NCBI GenBank assembly: GCA_964580905.1 | Contig: CAZOLR010000009.1 | Coordinates: 1-64,000, forward strand | Origin: G041228335 sp964580905 | Lineage (GTDB): Bacteria > Pseudomonadota > Alphaproteobacteria > Puniceispirillales > UBA1172 | Reading direction: 5' to 3' | Length of the DNA stretch: 64,000 nt | Notes under the pieces: generated by a model | What the model saw: the letters and a program-made list of their open reading frames with translations, nothing else | Told to the model about the DNA's origin: nothing | Databases searched by the model: none | Program-made: the position numbers and the translations under genes | Shown: one piece after another, positions 51,659 through 62,100 of the stretch | Layout: the number at the start of each line of letters is the position of its first letter | Position numbering within the stretch: the first letter of the stretch is position 1

Positions 51659-52078
51659 ATGCCACTTCATCTTAAAAAGTTATCCGTTGGATCAACTAGT
51701 ATAGAAAGCCTCACCGCATGGCATGATGAGGTGCTGGAGCGCCGCGGACGTATCATGCATACAACACGATCCTTCCCGAGACGTGCCGCAGAAATTCTTC
51801 CGGGTGGCAGCATGTTCTGGATTATCAAAGGGCGAATGTGTGTCCGTCAACTGATCGAAGAATTCGTTGAAATTGAACGGGAAGATGGCGGCGTTTCCTG
51901 CGGCATTGTCATGAAGCCAGGGTTGGTTCGCGTGGTTGAGCGACGTCACCGTCCTTTCCAAGGCTGGCGCTACCTTGAAGAGACTGATGCCCCGATTGAT
52001 CTTCCGGTGGGGGAGTCCCCTGATGATGTCATGCCGCAGGAAATGGCCGAAGAACTGAGAGATCTGGGCCTTCTCTGA
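51659..52078 (+). CDS. DUF1489 family protein
   Basis: The 139-aa protein has the family pattern LHLKKLSVGSTSIESLTAWH, THTRSFPRR-like TTRSFPRRAAEIL, GGSMFWIIKGRMCVRQ and VVERRHRPFQGWRYL. It is an alphaproteobacterial protein of unknown function with many basic residues and an acidic C-terminus. It lies 18 bases after mgtE and may be cotranscribed. No catalytic motif is evident. Confidence 0.93.
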   Translation: MPLHLKKLSVGSTSIESLTAWHDEVLERRGRIMHTTRSFPRRAAEILPGGSMFWIIKGRMCVRQLIEEFVEIEREDGGVSCGIVMKPGLVRVVERRHRPFQGWRYLEETDAPIDLPVGESPDDVMPQEMAEELRDLGLL

Positions 52079-52123
52079 ACCAGAGATAAAGTATGCCAAA
52101 GAAGCATATTTGTTCGGTGAATA

Positions 52124-53383
52124 TCAGTTTTCCTTGGATGCCGCAGCTGTATCTTGCCATTCCGCTTCAGGCAGCAAACTGGTCGCAATACCTGTTGCGC
52201 GTTGCGGCATGGCAACAAAAGGTGCCTGAGCTTCGTTTGGCATGGCATCGCGTATCTGCATCCGAATGATGACAATCACCGTCATGATGAAGTGCATGAC
52301 TGCCATGGTTGGAAAGAATGCGGACGGCCCGAAGACTTTCATGCAATACCCAACAATCGGGGCGCCGAGAACAGCCCCGACTCCATTGATCATCACCAGC
52401 ATCGAAGACGTGGCGATAATCTGTTTTGGGGTCAGGTAATCGTTCGCATGGGCAATGTAGAGCGAATATAGCGGCGTATGAACACCGCCATAAATCACGC
52501 CGGCAACAAGTAGCATTGGATAGCTTATGCTTTGGGCGATAAATCCGAACAGAGCGGTAAGGGTGGCGAGTATCTGGACAACGAGAATAACTGTCCGCCG
52601 GTCAAATATGTCGGAAAGCTTGCCGATAGGATATTGCAGTATCAGCGCGCCGACCATGATCGACGACATAAACACCGCAACCTCATTCAGGCTGAAATGA
52701 AGCTTATTGGCATAGACCGCCCCCATGCCGAAAATCACCGCCGAAGACATGCCGTTGAAACCCATGCCGATCACCGCCAGCGGAGAGACGTTATAGACAC
52801 GGAAGAGAGAGATTTTCTCTGGTTCAGAAATGTCCGGTACTTTTGCGGCCGTCATCAGAATAGGGATGACAGCAATCGAAACCAGAATGGATACGATCAG
52901 AAACAGACCAACGTCTTCCGGTTCTCCTGCCGAAAGCAGGAGCTGACCCATTATCAACCCGAGCATGGATACAATCATATAAATCGAAAGGAGACTGCCT
53001 CGTGTCTTGTTATCAGCTTTGTCGTTGATCCAGCTTTCGGCGACAATATACATGCCGGAATAGGCAAAACCGGTGATGATACGCATCAACAGCCACAGCG
53101 ATGCAAGCTCGAAAAGGGCGTGAACGAGAATGGAAGATGAAGCAAGTCCGGCCAGAGCACCAAAAACCCGGACATGACCGACACGACTCACCATTCGCGG
53201 CACAAGATTTGAACCAAGCAGAAATCCAAAGAAGTAACCGGACATGACAAAGCCGGTGGTCAGGTCACCAAAGGCAAGCTGTTCCGCCCTTGTGCCGAGC
53301 AGAACGCCCTGTAGACCATTTCCGGCCATAAACAGGAAAATGCCAAAAAACAAGGTCCATGAAGAGAGCAACGCTGCCTGCAT
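52124..53383 (-). CDS. MFS transporter, YcaD-like
   Basis: The 419-aa protein has twelve hydrophobic segments. GLQGVLLGTRAEQLAFGDLTTGFVMSG (trimmed here in meaning: first loop), MVSRVGHVRVFG in the conserved loop 2-3, and WINDKADNKTRGSLLSIYM mark a YcaD-like sugar/drug-type MFS permease. It has a Pro/Ala/Glu-rich tail. The substrate is unknown. It converges with DUF1489 and lies downstream of glnE on the same strand with a 125-base gap that shows no terminator. Confidence 0.9.
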   Translation of the reverse strand: MQAALLSSWTLFFGIFLFMAGNGLQGVLLGTRAEQLAFGDLTTGFVMSGYFFGFLLGSNLVPRMVSRVGHVRVFGALAGLASSSILVHALFELASLWLLMRIITGFAYSGMYIVAESWINDKADNKTRGSLLSIYMIVSMLGLIMGQLLLSAGEPEDVGLFLIVSILVSIAVIPILMTAAKVPDISEPEKISLFRVYNVSPLAVIGMGFNGMSSAVIFGMGAVYANKLHFSLNEVAVFMSSIMVGALILQYPIGKLSDIFDRRTVILVVQILATLTALFGFIAQSISYPMLLVAGVIYGGVHTPLYSLYIAHANDYLTPKQIIATSSMLVMINGVGAVLGAPIVGYCMKVFGPSAFFPTMAVMHFIMTVIVIIRMQIRDAMPNEAQAPFVAMPQRATGIATSLLPEAEWQDTAAASKEN

Positions 53384-53508
53384 TCTCCAAGCTCCTGTTT
53401 AGCCTTTAGTGTTGAAAAATAGTGCAGATCTGGTCTGCTTTAGTCCTGCTCTCTACTCTCTTGATGGATAATTTGCAAACGTAAAATCTCTCAAATGCAG
53501 ATTTCCTG

Positions 53509-56364
53509 TCACCCCGGACTATTTCCCGGGTTGTCGGGAATAAGGCATTGTTCAAGAAGGGCACTTATCCTGCCGCAAATATCATCAATTTCAGCATCCA
53601 GCGTCTCATAATCCACATGCCCGGTGAGTGTTGCAAATATCTCGGGCAAGATCATCTCGCCCTTGGGTTTTGATCTGTTTTCGGGAAAGATAAGGCGTAT
53701 CCATTGGTGCAGGGCCGTCAGACGATCCACGGCTATGTTAAGAAAACCGGCCTGTTCTTCATCAAGAAGTCCCCTGCGGGCAAGTTCGGGCACGGCAAGA
53801 CGGGTTGAGCGGAAAAATTTAATATCATCGGATGAAGGCATAAGCTGAAGCATCTGGATAAGAAAATCCAGATCAAGAAGGCCGCCATCCCGGTGGCGAA
53901 GATCATGGGCGGATTTTGCCGGCATGGCTTTGCGTATGCGCTCACGCATGGTGATAACCTCAGCGCTGATCTCATCACTTTTGCGGGGCTTTAAGAGGGC
54001 TTTACGGATTATATCCTCAACATCACAGCTTAGCGTTGCTGAGCCTGTATTTCCGACAACACGAGCTTTGAGCAGGGCGAAATGTTCCCATAACCAGGCT
54101 TCTTCCATCTGATATTGCCGGAAACTGTCAATATGTACCGCCACTGGCCCGGCGTTGCCGCTTGGGCGAAGTCGCATATCAACGTTATAGCATCTGCCTT
54201 CGGCGGTAGGGGCCGTCAGGGCGTTGATAAGTTGCTGGACAAATCGTGTGAACCACTGGCTTGCGCTTAATGATCTGGGCCCGGAGGAGATTGCATTTTC
54301 GGCACAGTCGTAAATGCAGATGAGATCAAGATCCGACAGTATGGTCATTTCCTCAGCACCGAGACGACCAAGGGCAAGCACCACCATTGAGCCGCCCTCA
54401 ATATCGCCATAACGTTCGATCATCTGGCGATGAACAACCGGCAGTACAGCCTGTATGGATATGTTTGCGATTGTTGAAAAAGCTTTTCCGGCGGCGACAG
54501 GATCCAGCACCTGATGCATCATCTGAACACCAATCTGAAATGACCAGTCTCGCTGTATCCGACGCAGAATATCGAGAACATCCTGGTAATCTCGCGCGTC
54601 TTCAAGCGCGGCATTCAGTTCAGCCCGCCGGGCATCCCATGGAATATTTGCATCCCAGAAATCTTCATACATCAGGCGATCCACCACCATGGGATGACGG
54701 ATCAACTGTTCCCGTAGTGATGGTGCGCCTGTCACAATCGCTCCAAGTGTCGTGGCCAGTCCGTCGTTGCTCTCAAGCAGGGAAAAGAGCTGTAAGCCTG
54801 CGGGGAGTTGGTCCACAAGAACGGCAAAGCTACTGAACCCCTGATCAGGGTTATCGGTTTCTGCAAACCGGCGGATCAATCTGGGAAGAATACGCCGTAG
54901 CTTTTCCCTTGACTGATCGGACCGGGTTGCTGGTGCGCGTCCGGCCATCCATCCCTCGCATACGGCAAAAAGACTTACAGGATCCTGAAATCCGAGTGAG
55001 GTCAGATGCATCGCGGCATCATCCCTGCTTTCTGTATTGCCATAGAGCCAGTTCTGAAATGCGTCCTGATCCTCTTTGTCATCATCACCGATTGCTTTGA
55101 TCAACGCTGCCGTGTCGGCAACAACCTGATCACTGAGCCGGATAACAGCTTCACGGAAGGTTTCTGAGGTCTCATGTCCGCAAAAGGCAGCTATTGCCTG
55201 CAAGGCTTCCGCGCTTTTGGGGAGCTGATGCGTCTGTGCGTCTCCGATCATCTGCAGACGATGTTCCAGCCGCCGCCAGATATAATAGGCTTCGCTCAAG
55301 CGTGTTGCTTCCTCCCTTGTGATCCAACTCCCTTCGCCAAGCCTGAAGAGAGCCTTGGTTGTTTCTTTTTCTCTGAGTGCCGGTTCTCTTCCGCCGACGA
55401 TCAGCTGATGCACATGCACAAAAAATTCAATCCCCCTGATACCGCCAATACCTGTCTTGATGTTGAAACCGAGAAGGTGATCGTCCCGTGCATCACGGCG
55501 CAGCATGACACGCATATCTTCAAGCACGGTATAATCAAGATGGCGCCGCCAGATGAAAGGCTGGATGGATTTGAGAAAGTCTTCGCCGGCACGTAAGTTG
55601 CCGGCAATTGGTCTTGCCCGGATGAAAGCGGCCCTTTCCCATGTTCTGGCAAGAGATTCGTAATAACTGATGGCAGCATCACGCGGGATCGCAATGGGTG
55701 TTGCCCCCGGATCCGGGCGAAGTCTGAGGTCAACCCGCCAGCCAATGCCGTCAGCCGTCGGCGTGCTGAGCAGTGATGTTAATCGGCGTGCCTTGCGAAC
55801 ATAGTTGGCATTGGCGTTTTCATCTTCATTTGGCAGGGTAATAATGATGAGATCAATGTCGGATGAAAAATTCAACTCTCCGGCACCGAGCTTTCCCATT
55901 CCAAGAATAAACCATCCCTGATGTGCAACTTCGCCATCGGGGCCGGGACCACAAATCCATCTGGACACAGATTCGACTGTGATGCCCGCGCACCGACTTA
56001 ACCAGGAAATCTGCTCCGGCAGGGGGGAAATTCCGAAAATATCACTCATTGCGACCAGATGATTCACGCGCCCGCGAAACCGGCGTATGGCCGCCATTAT
56101 CTCTTCATCCTGCGTTGTTTGGCCAAGCCGCTCATGAAAGAGGGCCACCGCTTCGATAAATATCGCCTCACCTTGACCTTCAAGTATGCGGCTCAGATCA
56201 TCACCGAAGCGTTGCTGAACCCGATGCAGATATGGTGCGATTGCGGTGCTGGCGGCAACGATGTCCGATGTGTCGGTCGGCCTGCCTTCGTTGAATGAAG
56301 GATGGGTTTCCGGCCAGCGTGGTGTAGAGCTGAAGATTGGCAAATCGATCTTTGATGTATTCAT
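53509..56364 (-). CDS. glnE: Bifunctional glutamine synthetase adenylyltransferase/adenylyl-removing enzyme
   Basis: The 951-aa enzyme adds AMP to, or removes it from, glutamine synthetase under PII control, linking nitrogen status to glutamine synthesis. Two nucleotidyltransferase halves are clear: GMGKLGAGELNFSSDIDLII near residue 150 (removing domain) and ALGRLGAEEMTILSDLDLIC near residue 680 (adding domain), each with the Asp-x-Asp metal site. A regulatory linker and helical part lie between them. Length matches the family. It is the longest gene of a reverse-strand set with a MATE gene upstream. Confidence 0.97.
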   Translation of the reverse strand: MNTSKIDLPIFSSTPRWPETHPSFNEGRPTDTSDIVAASTAIAPYLHRVQQRFGDDLSRILEGQGEAIFIEAVALFHERLGQTTQDEEIMAAIRRFRGRVNHLVAMSDIFGISPLPEQISWLSRCAGITVESVSRWICGPGPDGEVAHQGWFILGMGKLGAGELNFSSDIDLIIITLPNEDENANANYVRKARRLTSLLSTPTADGIGWRVDLRLRPDPGATPIAIPRDAAISYYESLARTWERAAFIRARPIAGNLRAGEDFLKSIQPFIWRRHLDYTVLEDMRVMLRRDARDDHLLGFNIKTGIGGIRGIEFFVHVHQLIVGGREPALREKETTKALFRLGEGSWITREEATRLSEAYYIWRRLEHRLQMIGDAQTHQLPKSAEALQAIAAFCGHETSETFREAVIRLSDQVVADTAALIKAIGDDDKEDQDAFQNWLYGNTESRDDAAMHLTSLGFQDPVSLFAVCEGWMAGRAPATRSDQSREKLRRILPRLIRRFAETDNPDQGFSSFAVLVDQLPAGLQLFSLLESNDGLATTLGAIVTGAPSLREQLIRHPMVVDRLMYEDFWDANIPWDARRAELNAALEDARDYQDVLDILRRIQRDWSFQIGVQMMHQVLDPVAAGKAFSTIANISIQAVLPVVHRQMIERYGDIEGGSMVVLALGRLGAEEMTILSDLDLICIYDCAENAISSGPRSLSASQWFTRFVQQLINALTAPTAEGRCYNVDMRLRPSGNAGPVAVHIDSFRQYQMEEAWLWEHFALLKARVVGNTGSATLSCDVEDIIRKALLKPRKSDEISAEVITMRERIRKAMPAKSAHDLRHRDGGLLDLDFLIQMLQLMPSSDDIKFFRSTRLAVPELARRGLLDEEQAGFLNIAVDRLTALHQWIRLIFPENRSKPKGEMILPEIFATLTGHVDYETLDAEIDDICGRISALLEQCLIPDNPGNSPG

Positions 56365-56383
56365 GTTTTACCATACCACACGA

Positions 56384-57763
56384 TTAAACCTGGACAATTC
56401 TTCCTCCGGCAAGAATGCGCCTCCAGGAAACCACGCAGCGCCAGCCCAGCAGCAGACTCCCTGCCATAAGGCCGAGGAATAATCCCCACCACATGCCAAT
56501 AGGCCCCCAGCCGAGACCGCTGGCAAGCCATATACCACTTGCAACACCAACACCCCAGTAGCTTAAGGTTGAGGCCAGAGCAGGGATACGGGTGTCATTT
56601 ATCCCCCGGAGGATAGAGGTGAAAACAGCCTGCAAACCATCCACCAGCTGGAACAGGGCTACAATCATGACCATGGGAATGGCAATGGACATCACCTGAT
56701 CATATTGTCCGTCTTCGGAATTCAGAAATACGCCGATAAACACCTCCAGATCAGCAATCAGAAGTATGGTCAGCGCAAGGCAGATGATTATTGTCAGCAT
56801 CAGCGCGGTGACAGCAGCCCTGAAGAGATCCCCGATATGCCGGCGTCCTGCGGCATGGCCAACGCGAATGGTTGAAGCCTGACTTATGGCAAGCGGCACC
56901 ATGAACGCCACCGCCGCGATCTGGTTTGCTATACCAGAAGCAGCAACCGCAAGTGTCCCGAAAATACCAATGTAAAGCCCGGCAAAAATAAACATTCCTG
57001 TTTCTGCAAGAAGAGTTATCCCGATGGGGAAACCGACCAGCAGCAAGCGTTTCATGATAAAGGGATCCAGCCTGAACATACGGGCAAAAGGACGGGTGAA
57101 GCGAAACGGCTTTTGAGTGGCAACATAAACCGACAGCATTACCGCCATCATTGTAAAGGTTATCGATGTGCCGAGACCAATTCCGGCAATGCCGAGAGCC
57201 GGCAATCCAAACCAGCCATCGGCAAGTATCTTATTGAGCAGCAGATTGATCCCCACACCTATCAGATTGATGACTACCGGTGGCATGGGCCGGTTATGGG
57301 CGGAAACGTAATGTCTCAAAACGAAATAGATGTAAGTCGGGATCATACCCGGGGCGAGCATCCGCAGAAACGGGCCGGCATCGCGGGCCATCTCAGGGTC
57401 TTGTTGCAGAGCCAGAAGCAGGATTTCGCCATACCACATCGGGATCATAGTGATGGCGCCGTAAATCGTGGCAAGCCAGATACCCTGACGCATGACGCGC
57501 CGGGCTTCACGGCGTCTGAACGCCCCTAAAGCCTGGGCGGTTAGCGGGCTGACGGCAATGGTCAATCCCAGCGCGATGAAATAAAAGGGCTGATAAAGCC
57601 GGTTTGCCTGGGTTCCGGCGGCGAGTGCTTCGGTGCTGATCCACCCCATCATGAGAATATCTACCGTCCAGATACCGATCATGGCAATCTGTCCGACAAT
57701 CAGCGGCAATGACAGAAACAAGGTCGCTTTGGAGTGATGCTGCCAGGAGGCGGGAGCAGTCAT
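56384..57763 (-). CDS. MATE family efflux transporter
   Basis: The 459-aa protein has twelve hydrophobic helices in two matching halves: HSKATLFLSLPLIVGQIAMI in the first and RLLLVGFPIGITLLAETGMF in the second, plus LYQPFYFIALGLTIAVSPLTAQALGA (shortened in thought to its core ALGLTIAVSPL). MATE proteins export cationic drugs or metabolites with a Na+ or H+ gradient. It diverges from an RND efflux pair across 245 bases, so both exporters could respond to similar signals. The substrate is unknown. Confidence 0.95.
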   Translation of the reverse strand: MTAPASWQHHSKATLFLSLPLIVGQIAMIGIWTVDILMMGWISTEALAAGTQANRLYQPFYFIALGLTIAVSPLTAQALGAFRRREARRVMRQGIWLATIYGAITMIPMWYGEILLLALQQDPEMARDAGPFLRMLAPGMIPTYIYFVLRHYVSAHNRPMPPVVINLIGVGINLLLNKILADGWFGLPALGIAGIGLGTSITFTMMAVMLSVYVATQKPFRFTRPFARMFRLDPFIMKRLLLVGFPIGITLLAETGMFIFAGLYIGIFGTLAVAASGIANQIAAVAFMVPLAISQASTIRVGHAAGRRHIGDLFRAAVTALMLTIIICLALTILLIADLEVFIGVFLNSEDGQYDQVMSIAIPMVMIVALFQLVDGLQAVFTSILRGINDTRIPALASTLSYWGVGVASGIWLASGLGWGPIGMWWGLFLGLMAGSLLLGWRCVVSWRRILAGGRIVQV

Positions 57764-57864
57764 GTAATTCCTTCATCCTAATTGAATTGACAATAAGCCT
57801 TTGGCAGTGAATTGACCACCACATTTGTAAAACCTGACCTTCATACTGCTGTATCGTGTCGCAG

Positions 57865-57895
57865 ATGGATGATTTTTCTTGAAGATCATTTCCAT
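57865..57895. promoter_or_regulatory. Imperfect palindrome between divergent efflux genes
   Basis: ATGGATGAT (57865-57873) and ATCATTTCCAT (57885-57895) form an imperfect inverted repeat with one extra base in one arm, in the 245-base gap between the MATE and RND genes. It could be an operator for a shared regulator. No regulator gene is adjacent. Confidence 0.25.
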
Positions 57896-58008
57896 CATCC
57901 TATCTCCTGTGGTAAGAGTGCACCTGTTCCGAGCTGGCATATATATATTTCCCCGGTTTCTTTTTGGACCAGCAGGATGATGCTGAAACCGATACTGGAA
58001 TATCAACA

Positions 58009-59196
58009 ATGATTAAATTTCGACTTGGACGATTTGCGGCAGTCTTTTCCAGGTTTCTTCTTGCCGTGGCCATCTTGTCTCTGGGAGTGATCGGATATCG
58101 CGCCCTTGTTGCCACAAAACCTGAGGTTGCTCCCCAGCCGAGACAGGAAGTTGTCCGTCAGGTGACATCACATATTGTCAGAATTGAAGATGCCCGCCCT
58201 GTCTTGAGGGCTTTCGGGTCTGTCCGTGCAACACGAACGGCAAATCTTAGCTTCAACATAGCAGGTGAAGTCGATCAGGTGTCCGAGTTGATGAGGAACG
58301 GGTCTTTTGTTTCCGAAGGCGAAGAACTTGCCCGTCTTGATACCGAATTGCTCGAACTTGACCGGAACGAAATTAAACTGCAGTTGAGCGCGGAAGAGGT
58401 CAATGTCGCCGAGCTGGAAATTCAGCTTGATCTGAGGCAGCGTCAATTTGAGCGGATAACCCAGATGAAGGCGGCTTCTGTAGCGAGTGAAGCCGTTCTG
58501 GAAGAATCACGTCTTGCGCTTTCCATGGCAAAAAATTCGCTCAGCCAGTCCCGCTCAAAGGTTCTCCAGTTGAAAATCGCCCTGAAACGCGCGGAAAAGA
58601 AACTGAGTGACTCCGTTCTGAGAGCACCATTTACCGGAGTTCTCTCTGATGTTGAAATCGGCGAGGGGAGAGTGCTGTCTTCCGCAACCAGCCTTGGCAC
58701 GATTACCGATCTTTCCAGCCTTGAAGTCTCCTTTGTCGTTCCTGCCAACGTCTATGCGGCCTATGGTGATGTCCTTGGCCAGAATGTTGAGATTTCATGG
58801 AAGACCGGAGGCAAAAGCGTCAAAACGGTGGATGGCCGCATTGTTCGTGCCGAAAGCAATGTGTCGGCAAGCGAGGGAGGCGGGAGGTTTTACGCCGTAT
58901 TGCCCGGGCCCGGGACGGATCAGCATGCGCCGATCCCCGCTGGGGCTTTTGTTGAAGTCAAGTTTGCATCGGTTCTTCTTGAGGATATAGCGATCATTCC
59001 CGAAGCCGCACTCTTTGACAACGATACGGTTTTCGTAATTGTTGAGGGACGCGCTGAAGCCCGCATGGTGACAATCGAGGCAAAGACGGACGGGCAGATT
59101 TATGTCTCAAGCGGGCTCAATGCCAATGATGAGATCGTGACGACACGAATTCCCGGCCTTGGTGAAGGGGTGCGGGTTGAGGCGGAACAAAGATGA
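58009..59196 (+). CDS. RND efflux periplasmic adaptor (membrane fusion protein)
   Basis: The 395-aa protein has an N-terminal membrane anchor (FSRFLLAVAILSLGVIGYRAL), a lipoyl half (GSVRATRTANLSFNIAGEVD), a long helical hairpin (EINVAELEIQLDLRQ-like, about residues 115-190), then RAPFTGVLSDVEIGEGRVL and beta-barrel domains. It links inner-membrane RND pumps to an outer-membrane channel in the periplasm. ATG 58009 is chosen because it begins just before the anchor; the TTG at 57964 adds non-family residues. The permease follows with an ATGA overlap. Confidence 0.93.
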   Translation: MIKFRLGRFAAVFSRFLLAVAILSLGVIGYRALVATKPEVAPQPRQEVVRQVTSHIVRIEDARPVLRAFGSVRATRTANLSFNIAGEVDQVSELMRNGSFVSEGEELARLDTELLELDRNEIKLQLSAEEVNVAELEIQLDLRQRQFERITQMKAASVASEAVLEESRLALSMAKNSLSQSRSKVLQLKIALKRAEKKLSDSVLRAPFTGVLSDVEIGEGRVLSSATSLGTITDLSSLEVSFVVPANVYAAYGDVLGQNVEISWKTGGKSVKTVDGRIVRAESNVSASEGGGRFYAVLPGPGTDQHAPIPAGAFVEVKFASVLLEDIAIIPEAALFDNDTVFVIVEGRAEARMVTIEAKTDGQIYVSSGLNANDEIVTTRIPGLGEGVRVEAEQR

Positions 59197-62100
59197 AGGC
59201 GTCACCATTTCTGCAGTTCTTTATCAATCACAAGACTGCGGCAAACCTTTTGATGATATTGATGCTGGTGGTAGGCCTTGTCTCTCTTGACAGGCTGAAC
59301 AGGCAATTTTTTCCAAGTTTTGAAGTCGAGCTTGTGATTGTCAATGTCGGCTGGTCCGGGGCAACGGCTGAAGACATTGATGCCAACATTATCCAGCTTC
59401 TTGAACCGGAGCTTCGCACGATAACCAATGTGAAGAAAGTCGTCTCAAACAGTTATGAAGGTCTTGCTTCTGTCCAGGTGGAGTTTGAATTCGGCGCTGA
59501 TATGAAGCAGGGGCTGGCTGATGTGGAAACAGCTGTCGGTCAGATCGACTTTCCTGAAGAAGCGGATCAACCCAAAGTCATCCGGGCAGAATTCACGGAT
59601 ACAATAAGCAAACTTGTATTGTCCGGTCCCTTCAGTATCGAAGCCTTGCGCAGTATTTCGAAATCAATCAAGGAAGACCTTCAGCGGCTTGGTGTTGACA
59701 AGGTGATTATCTCCGGTCTTCCGGATGAAGTGATCCGGATTGAGGTAAGCGAAGCAGAACTGGCAAGGCTGGGGATGCCGCTTGATGATGTGGCTAATGC
59801 CATTGCACGGTCATCACTTGATGTTCCGGCAGGACGCTTTGCCGATGGTGCCCTGCGGGTGCGGTCGTTAGGGCTTCTCCGGACAGCTGGTGAATACGAA
59901 GATGTGGAAGTGGTGATCCGTCCTGATGGTAGCCGTGTTCTCTTAGGTGATATAGCCACGATTACGGAATCTTTTGATGAACCCTACGTAGAAATAACGC
60001 GCAACGGGCTGCCGGCGGTTGAGTTGGAATTCAGGCGCGGCAAGACAAACGATTCCCTGGAAATCAATCAGGTTATTCAGGACTGGCTTCTGGATTACCG
60101 CACCAAGGCACCGGAAACGCTGATTATCGAGCAGTATAATATTCAGGCCAATCTCATTCAGGAACGTATTAACCTTCTGCTGAAAAATGGTGCCAGCGGT
60201 CTTGTGCTGGTGGTACTTGTCCTGTTCCTGTTTTTATCAACACGGGTTGCGTTTTGGGTCGCGGCAGGAATCCCTGTCGCCTTCCTCGCCACATTCGGTG
60301 TCATGCTTGCCATGGGGCAGACGATCAACATGATTTCCCTTTTTGGCCTGATCATGGCCTTAGGCATCGTGGTGGATGATGCTATTGTGATCGGTGAGCA
60401 TTCGGAATACCTCAGCCAACGTCGGAATCTGCCTCTGGATCAGGCGGCTGGTCTTGCGGCAACCCGTATGGGACCACCCGTGGTAAGCGCCATGCTCACC
60501 ACGGTGGCTGCTTTTCTGCCCCTGTTCACGGTAAAAGGCATTATTGGCGAAATAATCTCAGCCATTCCGATGGTGGTTGTGGCGGTGCTGATCGCCAGTT
60601 TGATTGAAGTATTTTTCATCCTGCCGGCACATCTTGCGCATTTTGGCAGTTCCGCTTCCCGGAAAAGCTCTTTCCGACGGTTTTTTGATGAGGGTTTCAA
60701 CGCCTTCAGGGACGGGCCGTTCAACAAGCTGGTCACCTTGTCGGTGCGCTGGAGATATTCGACGCTGGCGATTGCATTTGCTCTCCTTATCCTCTCCATC
60801 GGCATGATGGCCGGGGGGAGGGTGAATTTCGTTTTCTTCACATCTCCTGAAGCTGATGTTGCCTTTGGCAATGTCGTGATGGCGCCGGGATCTTCGAGGA
60901 GCCAGACCGAGGATATGCTGCGTGAGGTGGAACGTGCCCTCAAAGTGGCGGAGAAGAATGTTACCGGCGGTGAGGGTGGACTGATCCGGGTCGCGGTGGC
61001 CTCGCTTGGAACAAATCGCCAGAACGATGATCAGGAAAGTGATGGTGGGGCTTCGGATATCCAGGCCGGAGTAGAGGTCGAACTTATCACCGCAGATCAG
61101 CGGCAGGTGCGGATGCGTGATTTCGTCAAGGCATGGCGGGATGAGATCACTCCGATGCCGGGGATGGACAGGTTGACCATACGCGCTCCGACAGGCGGAC
61201 CTCCGGGACGTGATATTGATATCCGGCTGATGGGAAATGACCTTGATATTCTGAAGATGGCGGCTACCGAACTTGTCGAGATTATCAAGACAATACCATC
61301 CGCCAATTCGGTGGCCGAAAATCTTTCATATGGGGCTGAAGAACGCATTATTCGTCTGACCCCGCTGGGCAAGTCACTCGGGTTCAGTGTTTCTTCCGTG
61401 GGCCAGCAGCTAAGATCTGCTCTTGACGGTGCCGTGGTGCGACGCTTTCCTCGAGGTGATGAAGAAGTTACGGTTCGGCTCTCTCTTCCGGAAGATGAGA
61501 CGCTTACAGATAATATTGGTGCTTTGCGCCTGATTGCTCCGGATGGAAGCTTTGTCCGGCTCGCTGACATTGCCACGGTTGAAAACCGACTCGGCTTTTC
61601 TGTTGTCCGGCGTCAGGATGGCTTCCGTGAAGTGTCGGTTACAAGTGATTTGGATGCCACCGTGATTTCCACACCTGAAGCACTGGAAAAGGTTATGGAA
61701 GCAGGGCTCCCTGAACTTGCTGAAAAATATGATCTGCGCTATCGGTTCGACGGCAGGGATACTGAAAGGACTGAGGCTTTTGCCGACATGCAGACAGGCG
61801 GGATGATCGCACTGATTTGCATCTATGTGATTCTTGCCTGGGTGTTTTCATCGTGGGTTCTGCCGCTTGCGGTGATGATCATGATCCCTTTTGCGTTGAT
61901 AGGGGCGGTGGTCGGGCACTATCTGATGGGGCTGACGATGACTATTCTTTCCATGTTCGCGCTGATTGCCCTGGCAGGGATTGTGGTCAATAACTCGATC
62001 ATTCTTGTCGCCACTATTGAACGGCGGATGGAAGAAGTGGACGGAGATCGCATGCTGGCCATCATCTCCGGCGCCACCGACAGGCTGAGGCCTGTTCTCC

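Noticed and set aside
52087..52110. Small TATGC/GCATA hairpin between DUF1489 and the MFS gene
   Set aside because: Only a 5-bp stem and an interrupted T-tract.
53472..53479. TTTGCAAA, identical to a PccR-type half-site
   Set aside because: Single 8-base occurrence between glnE and the MFS gene, with no second half-site; likely chance.
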